Origin: Rhodospirillales bacterium
Lineage (GTDB): Bacteria > Pseudomonadota > Alphaproteobacteria > BOG-932 > Roseiterribacteraceae
Reading direction: 5' to 3'
Length of the DNA: 36,829 nucleotides
Assembly: GCA_003165335.1 (NCBI GenBank)
Contig: PLTD01000082.1
Coordinates: 1-36,829, forward strand
How positions within the stretch are numbered: the stretch's first letter is position 1; each line of letters opens with the position of its first letter. The translations under genes were made by a program, and so were the position numbers. Positions 7,985-15,691 of this stretch are shown here, one piece after another. Below the pieces are notes generated by a model. The model was given only the letters and a program-made list of their open reading frames with translations. It was not told where the DNA came from and did no database searches.

Positions 7985-8470
7985 CTACGACATGTAGAGG
8001 ACCAACAAATCGTTAATAACACTAGGCTTTTCGCTACCAATAACGTTCATATGCATTTCCAAGGTCACGAGCGTTCCGGCATCAACGGCCCTGACCTGCT
8101 TGATGCGACATCTGCCATGGATACGGCTGCCGACGAGAACCGGACTCGGGTAGCGCACGCGATCTGATCCGTAGTTCACCATGTTGCGAAAGCCGGTGAT
8201 CTCAACCGGCATGTTCACCTTCACTCGCCCCATCAAAGACTGGACGAGCATTCCGTGAGCAATGGTCGTCCCATAGGAACTTTCGGCCTGCGCTCGCACC
8301 GGGTCGGAATGAATCCAATAATCGTCGCCGGACAGGCGGGAGAATTCGTCGATCATTTCCTGGGTAACTTCGATTTCGTTGCTCCAGGCTGTGAACTCAA
8401 CGGTGATTGCACGACTGAGACCTTCAATGTCGCGAAAGTCGAGCGTCTTGAAATCCGTGCCATGAGGCAT
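7985..8470 (-). CDS. MaoC-like (R)-hydratase / dehydratase
   Basis: A single hot-dog domain of about 161 residues. The hydratase-2 signature is DDYWIHSDPVRAQ followed by YGTTIAHGMLVQSLM, containing the catalytic Asp and His. Such enzymes add water to trans-enoyl-CoA, the step after acyl-CoA dehydrogenase, so it fits the neighbouring dehydrogenase pair although it is on the other strand. I chose the ATG at 8470, which leaves a normal domain N-terminus. The frame continues open upstream via a TTG at 8512 (14 more residues), which I cannot exclude because the ribosome site at either position is weak. The phosphatase-like gene lies 97 bp upstream. Confidence 0.85.
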   Translation of the reverse strand: MPHGTDFKTLDFRDIEGLSRAITVEFTAWSNEIEVTQEMIDEFSRLSGDDYWIHSDPVRAQAESSYGTTIAHGMLVQSLMGRVKVNMPVEITGFRNMVNYGSDRVRYPSPVLVGSRIHGRCRIKQVRAVDAGTLVTLEMHMNVIGSEKPSVINDLLVLYMS

Positions 8471-8567
8471 GGTCAAATCATCCAAGGAAAAATCTTGGCG
8501 GACGGATCGCAAAATTGCGTCTCTTCGGCAGTGCGCAGCGCAATCGCCTTTTCGGTTTGACGGCTGA

Positions 8568-8996
8568 TCATCCTTGCGCCGAAAAGCGCTGCAATGCCGT
8601 TATATCGAATCCTTTATCAGCGGCCTGCCGTATCAATGAATCGGCGCTTGCAGCGCCCTTGCGCAGTTGTATGGCGGCCCACAACAGGTAACAGCGCGTT
8701 CCCGAACGACAGTGCGCCAGAATCGGGCCCTCGGCCTGCGCGATCAGCTTCTCGAAAGCGTCGATCTCTTTCACAGTCAGGGTCGAGGCGGTGATTGGGA
8801 GATAGTGATATTCGAGTCCGACGGCTCCGGCTCGGCGTCGGGCATCGCCGGACTCCAACTGGTCCGGCTCTTCATTGTCGGGTCGATTGTTGATCAGGGA
8901 ACGATAGCCCGCAGCAGCTATTTCTGAAATATCATCTGCGGTGATTTGCGAAGCGACTGCGAAACTGTCGGTGAGTGCAACGATCTTCGCACGCAT
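8568..8996 (-). CDS. Small phosphatase / sulfurtransferase-like protein (TIGR01244, Blh N-domain type)
   Basis: A 142-residue protein with the cysteine-phosphatase loop HCRSGTR (H95, C96, R101) at the end of a DSP-like fold. The N-terminal part, including SQITADDISEIAAAGYRSLINNRPDNEEPDQ, is typical of the TIGR01244 family. That family forms the N-domain of beta-lactamase-hydrolase-like proteins linked to sulfide handling, and it also occurs alone. The biochemical role of stand-alone members is unsettled: phosphatase or persulfide-related. The start is the ATG at 8996. It may be co-transcribed with the MaoC gene downstream, though the 97-bp gap leaves room for a separate promoter. Confidence 0.82.
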   Translation of the reverse strand: MRAKIVALTDSFAVASQITADDISEIAAAGYRSLINNRPDNEEPDQLESGDARRRAGAVGLEYHYLPITASTLTVKEIDAFEKLIAQAEGPILAHCRSGTRCYLLWAAIQLRKGAASADSLIRQAADKGFDITALQRFSAQG

Positions 8997-9397
8997 TTTA
9001 ATTCTGACCTCAAAATGTTGGCCGGTTTATCAATAGATCTTGCACATTGAATAATGTCGGCTTGCCTGCCTATCGCATTTTTTGCGGAACCACCCAACCA
9101 TTCTTTCGTTTAAATTCACTCTGCTCAGCGTGAGCCTTCGCGCGGCAGGTGGGGCGATGACTTTAAAACCGATTATCGAGGGTGTGCGGAGCTTCAAGAC
9201 CCAGGGCCTGGGCGAAAAGGCAGAAGGTAACCGCCGCAATGCGTTCTCGCGATTTTGTCGCTGGCCGACATGGCCTACTCTTCCAATGAAAGCTAGCTAC
9301 CAACCGTATCGCGTCAAGATTCGGCATAGATCTGCGCCAAAAGCATAAATCTTGCTCGCGACCGTGATGCCGCGCTAGCGTGACGTATTTTTAAGGC
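8997..9397. other. Intergenic stretch, 401 bp, no supported gene
   Basis: This is the divergent spacer between the phosphatase-like gene and the EthD-like gene. The only structure I see is a short inverted repeat ACATT-GAAT-AATGT near 9044-9057, about 50 bp upstream of the phosphatase start. An 88-residue plus-strand frame (9082-9348) has no recognisable motif and an odd composition; I do not call it a gene. Confidence 0.6.
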
Positions 9398-10120
9398 TTG
9401 GTGAATCCTATTCGATCTCGGTCCTGCGGTGCATTGTTCGTTGTTCAAGGTGATCCTCCGCACGCGCGCGAGGCGGAATATCATCAATGGTACGATACCG
9501 TTCACGGTCCCGACGCTCTCAATAACGGCTCGTTTCAGGAGGTCTGCCGATACCGGGCAGTGGGGCTCGGCCAGGCCAAAGCACGGTTCCTGGCGTTATG
9601 GAGGGGTGACTATGCGAACGAGGCGGCAGCATGGGGATATATCCGGCCGCACGCCGAGAAGATTCGCAATGCAGGGGGACTGAACGATATCGCGAGTGTC
9701 ACGTTCGCGCTGATGATGTTTTCGGCCGACGGCGAAGGTGGCTGTCCTGCGACGAAAGGGATGCCGATACTGACGACCGTGCAGAATGACTGGCGGCACG
9801 CGCAAAGGGCCATGTCGGCTGAAGCATGGTGGGACGCTTCTGGTTTGAACCGCTTTGCCGAAGAGCTTGGGTCCAGATTTTACACAAGCGACCCTGCAGG
9901 GAAGGGCGCAGGTTATCACTTGGCCTTGTTCGAGCAACCAGACCCGATAGGCGACGTTATCGCCAGGTGGAAGGACGTCGGCACGCCGGGATCGTCTCCA
10001 ACGCCGCCCTATCAGCTGATGTTCAATCAATCGGAAAATGACGCCAAAGATGGCAGCAATGAGCCCGCCGTTGCAAACGCCTGGACGATGCATTGGCAAC
10101 TCATCTCGTCCCTGCCCTAG
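9398..10120 (+). CDS. EthD / dimeric alpha-beta barrel-like protein
   Basis: A 240-residue cytoplasmic protein without a signal peptide. The segment EYHQWYDTVHGPDALNNGSF near the N-terminus matches the (E/D)-x2-WY-x2-H pattern of EthD and related dimeric alpha-beta barrel proteins. The second half could be a second, diverged barrel unit. Related proteins are found in ether, polyketide and aromatic catabolic clusters, where they act as small oxygenases, isomerases or helpers; no specific activity can be assigned. The start is either TTG 9398 or GTG 9401; AAGG at 9393-9396 favours GTG slightly. The gene converges on the decaheme gene with only a 10-bp gap. Confidence 0.7.
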   Translation: MVNPIRSRSCGALFVVQGDPPHAREAEYHQWYDTVHGPDALNNGSFQEVCRYRAVGLGQAKARFLALWRGDYANEAAAWGYIRPHAEKIRNAGGLNDIASVTFALMMFSADGEGGCPATKGMPILTTVQNDWRHAQRAMSAEAWWDASGLNRFAEELGSRFYTSDPAGKGAGYHLALFEQPDPIGDVIARWKDVGTPGSSPTPPYQLMFNQSENDAKDGSNEPAVANAWTMHWQLISSLP

Positions 10121-10130
10121 CCTGACCGCC

Positions 10131-13100
10131 TTATTGGGTGCCCGGTTTCTGGAACAGCGGCCCGGCGTTACGAGGGTTTTTGGACAAGGGGAGAAGGAAA
10201 TCTCCAGGCTTTCCACGGTTATCGACAGTCCAGAGGAAGCCCTTACGATCGAGATACAGCTTTTGCATTTCGGGTAGATTGAAAGGCCTGGACCCTAGTC
10301 GCCCGAATATTGCGATCTGGTTTCCGGTCTCATCGACAGCTCGGTCTCGATCCAAACCTTTTGACAGCGCCAAAGCTGGGCTGGCTGTCTTACGCCAAGC
10401 TATCAATTCCGGCTTCGGATCGGGGCTAAAGCCGTAGAAATTTGGCTGAGAGGCCGGCGAGGTGAGTTGAATAACCTTCAAACCGGCCTCACCGTCCGCG
10501 ACATAGGCGTAAAGTGACGCGTTGGTCGTGGCGACGATTACGTCCTCAGCGTCATGAATGCGGCCGTCTGCGGTAAACATCTGATATAGCTTGGGTTGGC
10601 GAGGCTGTTCGACATCAACGATCGCTAGACCATCGGCTCCGTCAGCGACATAGGCGAAGGTTCTCGCGACATAAACACGATGGGCGTCTTTGAGCGGAAT
10701 TGTGGCGTTCTGAACGATTTCGGGATGGTCTGGGTGGGTGATGTCGACGATCCGCAATCCGGTTGCGTCGGTCACAAAGAGAAAACGGAACTGAACAGCT
10801 GTCGCTCGGGCCGTCGGAAGATCGATCACCGACAGAACCTTGGGTTTCATCGGGTCATTCATGTCGAGAACGACAATCCCCTTATCAGCGGCGATATAGA
10901 ATACCGAGCCGGCAATCGTAATATGCCGGGCGCCGTTCAATATGCCGCCCTCGTTCCAGGTGATGGCGCGTTTTAGGAAATTATTGCGCGGCTCGCCGTC
11001 GGTAAGAGTGTCGACGTCCACTGCTATCAGACCCTCTTTGGAGTCTGTGATGAATGCATAGTGGTAAATTGGATGGAACGGCTGTTCCTGGTTATCGATC
11101 CGCATCAGGTCGCCTACATTGCGGCCCGGCGCGATCGACTGGTTGGTGGGCAGGGCGACGCATGTCGCATCCGTCGTATCGACATGCGTATCATGCCCAA
11201 AGGGCGATGACGGGCCCGTGACAATCCTCTCCGAATAGCCTTTGTTTCCAATAGAAGCGATGTCATAGACTCGGAAACCGTCACTGCCCGCGGCTGTGAA
11301 AAGATACTCGCCGCGCATTTGGATACAGCGGGTAACGTCGCCCGAATGGTGATGCGCCTCCTGGAGCTCCTGTCCGTTGTCCTGATGTCTTTTCCACCAA
11401 TCGGGGTATGCGTAGCGATGCAAGTAGCTTCCGATCACGGCTTGCGGTTCGTCCCACTCCGTTACTTGTACCGCCTCTACGCCGCTTTTTTCACCCAGCC
11501 AGGCATTATAGCCGACAAAGTTCGGGAAATTGGTTCCCAGGAGCAACAGTTGCGCCATGATCGCATTATTGTCGTCCTTGGTGGAGACATGGCAATCCTC
11601 GCAGGTCTTCGTCTCCACTGTCCGTTCCGTATGCGGATAATGGGGCGCAAATGCCTGTGATGAGAAGCCGCTGGCCGCGATAGGCGGCTGCTGAATGTAG
11701 ATATGTTCTCGATTGATGTTGGTTGACGACAGTATCAAGGCTGACGATGAGCGCACCGGGGCAATGATGTTGCCCTTAACCGTCGAGTTCTTTCCAAGGA
11801 AGAACATGTCGTCGCGCGATACCTGAGGATTGTAAGTCGCATAATTCCGGCTTGTCCCACCCTCGAAGTGATGGCGTTCGGTTTTCCAATTCGCCTCGAT
11901 CGGCAGGTGGCAGCCGGAACAACTGGTTGTCCATGACGTATGGCAACTAATGCACATCATGTTCTTGTCTTGGTGCGCGCGATTTTCTGCAGCGATCCCT
12001 AGACCCCATTTGAGCGAGGGGTCGGCGGACATCAATTTCGCGCGGGCGGCCTTGGCGTTATATCCGGGGAAGGTCGGATCGACCGAGTTTTTGACCAGGC
12101 TGACTTTCCATTCGAGACCTGGGGTTACGGCCGATCTCTGGATCAGCGTGTTCCCGCGCCACTCGAAGCGCAGCGAACCGTCCTGATTGCGGATCGCAGC
12201 CAAGTCGTTGCCACCAGGGGGCGCAGCGGGACCGGAGGTTTTCAAAGTAGGATATTTGTCGACCGTGCCGTGACAGTCGATACATTGTATTTCGATCGCT
12301 GCCGACGCCTCGCCGTAGATGAAACCGTTGCTGTGCGCATCCTGGGCAAAATGGCAGTCCATGCATTGCATCCCTTTTTCCATATGGATGGAGGCGAGAT
12401 GCACTGCCTTGTGAAACTTATCGGGATCGTCCTGGCTGACCTTGTTGCCGGCAGCATCGAGCAGATTGCCCTTCCGGTCAGACTTGAAGATCGCGCGGAA
12501 ATTCCAGCCATGACCGTGATAGTCGGCGAACTGCGTATTCTTCAATGTGGGGTTTAGATCGGCAACCTTGGACAAAAATTCTTCGTCCGCCCATTTGCCG
12601 CGTGGCGCTGCGCCCTCGGGATTGCGATCGTTAACCGCCCGAATCTCTTCAGCTGTGGGATATTTCTGTTCTTTCGGCCACATGCTGGGCGCGTCGGATT
12701 CGTAGTCCCACATCGTGTAGCCCATAAAGGAATTCACGAAAATATTAGGCTGGTGCATATGGCAAATCATGCACTGGCTGGTGGGTATCGCCCGCGTAAA
12801 GACGTGACGCAGAGGATGGCCCGATTCACCGTGCGGAATTGTCGGATCGACTGACTGGCTGGTACCGTCATGCCCAAACACGGCATATGGCCCGGAATGG
12901 AGCGGATCTCTGTCGTTCGAATATATGACATGGCAGCCGGCGCAGCCGGAACTGCGGTAATCGCCCGGATTGTCGTTGGTCCCGAGGAACCACATGAACG
13001 GATCGTTCAGTCGAGTCTTCGTTATATTGATAACGGGCACCGCGATGCGGTTTCCGGTCCCTGCGTCACGGTTGGAGGCATGCAGTTCCGGTCGACCGGG

Positions 13101-13952
13101 CTCTTCGAGTTTTTGGATTTCGCCGCTGGAATTCGGATCGCCGATATCGGGAAACTGTGTTCCAGTGACACGGCCGCCACGTTCAAAAACCCTGAAGATA
13201 TCGCTCGGTTTGATAACTTCCCAAGGCGGCAGCGGCAGCAGGAACGGAAGAACACCGTGTTTCTTCATCTCATCGGTTGGTTCGACCGGATTGAAGACCT
13301 GCGAAGCCTTTCCGTTCTCATCATAGGATTCGCCGGTGAGGTAATGTTTGAAAGGCAAAATACCGTTGTTATAGGCAGCTCCCCCCCAAAGCATCGCTCC
13401 GGTCGACATGAGTGAGCGTTGGGTAACCTTGACTTCCTGTTCATGGCAGGCGCCACAAGCGTATTTCACAATCCGATAGTCGGATGGATTGAGAAAGCGG
13501 ATAAATTCCGGGCTTTCGTTATTCAGTAACGTGTAGCTTCGCTCTGGCTTGGCACTGACCGGCCAGTTCCAAGCTTCCGGATTGCGCGGCGCGACATGGG
13601 CAGCGTCCATTGCCGTCTTATAGGCGGGATCGGCGCTTCGCGTTACCGCTGGGGCGTGTCCCGCCAGACCCGCAGGCGAGGATGACTGACTGGGACCAAA
13701 GCTGATTGCCGCGTTCGCCGGCCGCACAATATTCGGATTGCCGCCGTGACAATCGGCACAACCGAGCATGATCGCCTTGTTTTCATGCATTGTCGGAGCG
13801 TCGGAGCTGGAATGGCAGCTAACGCAGCCGGTGCTCTTGGTCTGCATCTGCTCCGCGGACTGAAAACGGGGCGCAGACGTCTGCGGCCCGGCCCGTGACG
13901 GGGCCACCAAAGCGAGGCACAGAAGGCCGATGAAAAAGCCGAATCGTAGCAT
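10131..13952 (-). CDS. Exported decaheme c-type cytochrome fused to an LVIVD beta-propeller
   Basis: A 1273-residue protein with a signal peptide (MLRFGFFIGLLCLALVAPSRA) and ten CxxCH heme sites, the first Cys at residues 43, 65, 166, 337, 394, 530, 557, 667, 678 and 784. The region from about 870 to 1210 contains repeated units such as LFVTDATGLRIVDITHPDHPEIV and AYVADGADGLAIVDVEQPRQPKL. These are LVIVD repeats, which form a beta-propeller often found on surface proteins. The first ten-heme half is an electron wire; the propeller may dock it to a partner or substrate. It lies 5 bp after the outer-membrane barrel gene and is last in a seven-gene operon. That suggests a periplasmic or surface-exposed terminal carrier. 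It is not a clear MtrA, MtrC or OmcA relative from what I can see. Localisation outside the outer membrane is an inference. Confidence 0.9.
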   Translation of the reverse strand: MLRFGFFIGLLCLALVAPSRAGPQTSAPRFQSAEQMQTKSTGCVSCHSSSDAPTMHENKAIMLGCADCHGGNPNIVRPANAAISFGPSQSSSPAGLAGHAPAVTRSADPAYKTAMDAAHVAPRNPEAWNWPVSAKPERSYTLLNNESPEFIRFLNPSDYRIVKYACGACHEQEVKVTQRSLMSTGAMLWGGAAYNNGILPFKHYLTGESYDENGKASQVFNPVEPTDEMKKHGVLPFLLPLPPWEVIKPSDIFRVFERGGRVTGTQFPDIGDPNSSGEIQKLEEPGRPELHASNRDAGTGNRIAVPVINITKTRLNDPFMWFLGTNDNPGDYRSSGCAGCHVIYSNDRDPLHSGPYAVFGHDGTSQSVDPTIPHGESGHPLRHVFTRAIPTSQCMICHMHQPNIFVNSFMGYTMWDYESDAPSMWPKEQKYPTAEEIRAVNDRNPEGAAPRGKWADEEFLSKVADLNPTLKNTQFADYHGHGWNFRAIFKSDRKGNLLDAAGNKVSQDDPDKFHKAVHLASIHMEKGMQCMDCHFAQDAHSNGFIYGEASAAIEIQCIDCHGTVDKYPTLKTSGPAAPPGGNDLAAIRNQDGSLRFEWRGNTLIQRSAVTPGLEWKVSLVKNSVDPTFPGYNAKAARAKLMSADPSLKWGLGIAAENRAHQDKNMMCISCHTSWTTSCSGCHLPIEANWKTERHHFEGGTSRNYATYNPQVSRDDMFFLGKNSTVKGNIIAPVRSSSALILSSTNINREHIYIQQPPIAASGFSSQAFAPHYPHTERTVETKTCEDCHVSTKDDNNAIMAQLLLLGTNFPNFVGYNAWLGEKSGVEAVQVTEWDEPQAVIGSYLHRYAYPDWWKRHQDNGQELQEAHHHSGDVTRCIQMRGEYLFTAAGSDGFRVYDIASIGNKGYSERIVTGPSSPFGHDTHVDTTDATCVALPTNQSIAPGRNVGDLMRIDNQEQPFHPIYHYAFITDSKEGLIAVDVDTLTDGEPRNNFLKRAITWNEGGILNGARHITIAGSVFYIAADKGIVVLDMNDPMKPKVLSVIDLPTARATAVQFRFLFVTDATGLRIVDITHPDHPEIVQNATIPLKDAHRVYVARTFAYVADGADGLAIVDVEQPRQPKLYQMFTADGRIHDAEDVIVATTNASLYAYVADGEAGLKVIQLTSPASQPNFYGFSPDPKPELIAWRKTASPALALSKGLDRDRAVDETGNQIAIFGRLGSRPFNLPEMQKLYLDRKGFLWTVDNRGKPGDFLLPLSKNPRNAGPLFQKPGTQ

Positions 13953-13957
13953 CAGGC

Positions 13958-15691
13958 TCAGTACGCTAAGATGACGTCGAATACGACGGAATAGTACAGC
14001 TTGTCCGATGATTCGGAACTAAACAAATCTTTGAATCCTTGCCCGGGAACCAAGACGGCACCGGACATACGATAGATCACATTCTGCGTATCGAAAGGCC
14101 GCCAGTTCGCAGTCGTCGAAAGATCCCATCCTATGTCCTTATGGATGTTCCCCTGCTCGCGCAGCAGTTGTAAAATTTCGGTATTATTGAAGCTGAGATG
14201 GTTCGCATTATAGCTAATGCGCAACTCGGGCAACACATCGACGTCCGCACCAACGCCAAGCAACAGTACGCCGGGATTGATGAAATTCGACTGCCCTTCG
14301 TCCTTCGACGAGCGCAGCGCAGGCAGCACGCTGTTGGGCCCGGTCAGCGATACGCCACCGCCACCTATGAAGGGAATGCCCTCGCGAATCCAGTAGCTTG
14401 AATCTGCGCCCGCGAATTGTGGGTTCTCATTAATTGCATCGAACCCGCCTTCGGTTCCGCTACCGGGTTTGCCATCTCCACTGGCATAAAGGAACGAGCC
14501 GCGCAGCCGAATATAATCGAAATCGATCGAGGGCTCGAGCGCGATGAAGAAGGCTCGGATATCCGACGGCTTTCCGCTGATCTCGTTCAAGCTATCGTGG
14601 CCCAGAGCGTAGTAGAACGACTCGGTGAGGTTCACTCGGCCAAAGTGGCCATCGCCGTTAAGGCCCAGATATGTGACATTGTACTTATGCGGCTCTTCGA
14701 GCCCCAGTTCTGCCGGTCGTACAAGAAAACCGTTGGTGTCGTAGTGCTGTCCGGTGTCGTCGTTCCAATTCTCGACGACACTAAATTCAGTCGTAAAGCC
14801 GGTTACGGGCAAATCCTGCACGAACAGGTTTGCAAGAGCGATGTTATCGCGGCGCAACGGCTTGCTCAGATCGTTGAAGCCACTGTTGGTGTCTTTCTCG
14901 ATCCGGCGGAAATAGGCCAAGTTGTACTGAAAGCGATTATTGGCACGATCACCGAAGAAGCGAACGCCGAGCTGTTCGTCCTGAAAAAGGAAGCCTCTAA
15001 AATCAGCATTCATTGGCTGGATGCCGACCCGAACTGAGTCGAAATCGTACCGGTCAGAGACATCGCGCAGGTGATAATCGATGAAGGCTTCCTGGAAGCC
15101 GACAAAACCGGAGTTGCGCTCCCTGCCCTTGGCGGGATCGATATCGACGACACCGAGTTCTTCGACGCCGAGATGCGTGAAGCTGACCGCCGGTGTGACC
15201 GTGAACTCGAAATCCGGCGGACGAAATGTTGTATCGCCCTTGATGATCGAAAAGGTCGGCACCAGCGTCTGTGAAAAAAAACTCTGTCGAGGTTTGCCGA
15301 ACTGGTCGTTGCCGGTCTTGTCGTTGGCGACAACGGTATCGTTAGGCACCGGAACCGCGCGCGCCTCATAGAGAGTGTCCGTGACTGCGCTCAATTCGAC
15401 ATACCAATCGTCGAAGACGGGACGATCACCCTTGAGCGTACTTTGACGATAGGGATTGAGCGGATCGTCCGGTACGCCCAAGGCATCGACGATACGCGTG
15501 CGATCCGGAATCGGCACAGTTCGATAATCCAAGTCGCTCGACGGCGCAGGCAGGGCATCGGGATTCGTGGCCGGCGCCGGTGACTCGGTCGTTACGCCTG
15601 GTTGTTTGAATTCCTCTTGCCCAAAAGCATCGGGACCGGCGATGGCGATCGTGATCGTCGACAAGCCCGCCAGTAATATAGTGCGCCTCAT
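13958..15691 (-). CDS. Outer-membrane beta-barrel (porin-like) protein of the multiheme cytochrome operon
   Basis: A 577-residue exported protein with a signal peptide (MRRTILLAGLSTITIAIAGPDAFG), an acidic Pro-rich linker, then alternating strands typical of a barrel. It ends in an aromatic residue (YYSVVFDVILAY), as outer-membrane barrels do. No CxxCH motif is present in the mature protein. The ATG at 15691 overlaps the upstream TGA as ATGA, implying translational coupling to the GlcG-domain protein. Earlier in-frame starts would break the signal peptide. Placement between an exported GlcG protein and a decaheme cytochrome suggests a barrel that holds or passes a cytochrome through the outer membrane, as MtrB or Geobacter porin-cytochrome barrels do. 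I see no MtrB-type CxxC motif near the N-terminus, so direct homology is not claimed. Confidence 0.8.
   Translation of the reverse strand: MRRTILLAGLSTITIAIAGPDAFGQEEFKQPGVTTESPAPATNPDALPAPSSDLDYRTVPIPDRTRIVDALGVPDDPLNPYRQSTLKGDRPVFDDWYVELSAVTDTLYEARAVPVPNDTVVANDKTGNDQFGKPRQSFFSQTLVPTFSIIKGDTTFRPPDFEFTVTPAVSFTHLGVEELGVVDIDPAKGRERNSGFVGFQEAFIDYHLRDVSDRYDFDSVRVGIQPMNADFRGFLFQDEQLGVRFFGDRANNRFQYNLAYFRRIEKDTNSGFNDLSKPLRRDNIALANLFVQDLPVTGFTTEFSVVENWNDDTGQHYDTNGFLVRPAELGLEEPHKYNVTYLGLNGDGHFGRVNLTESFYYALGHDSLNEISGKPSDIRAFFIALEPSIDFDYIRLRGSFLYASGDGKPGSGTEGGFDAINENPQFAGADSSYWIREGIPFIGGGGVSLTGPNSVLPALRSSKDEGQSNFINPGVLLLGVGADVDVLPELRISYNANHLSFNNTEILQLLREQGNIHKDIGWDLSTTANWRPFDTQNVIYRMSGAVLVPGQGFKDLFSSESSDKLYYSVVFDVILAY

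Noticed and set aside
9082-9348. 88-residue frame in the 9.0-9.4 kb gap
   Set aside because: No motif, no convincing ribosome site, and composition unlike neighbouring genes.
14417-15037. 206-residue plus-strand frame opposite the barrel gene
   Set aside because: It is a shadow of the barrel gene with no signal, motif or ribosome site.
10131-15691. Direct assignment of the barrel and decaheme as MtrB and MtrA/MtrC
   Set aside because: The barrel lacks the MtrB CxxC feature and the decaheme is much longer with a propeller; only analogy of function is supported.
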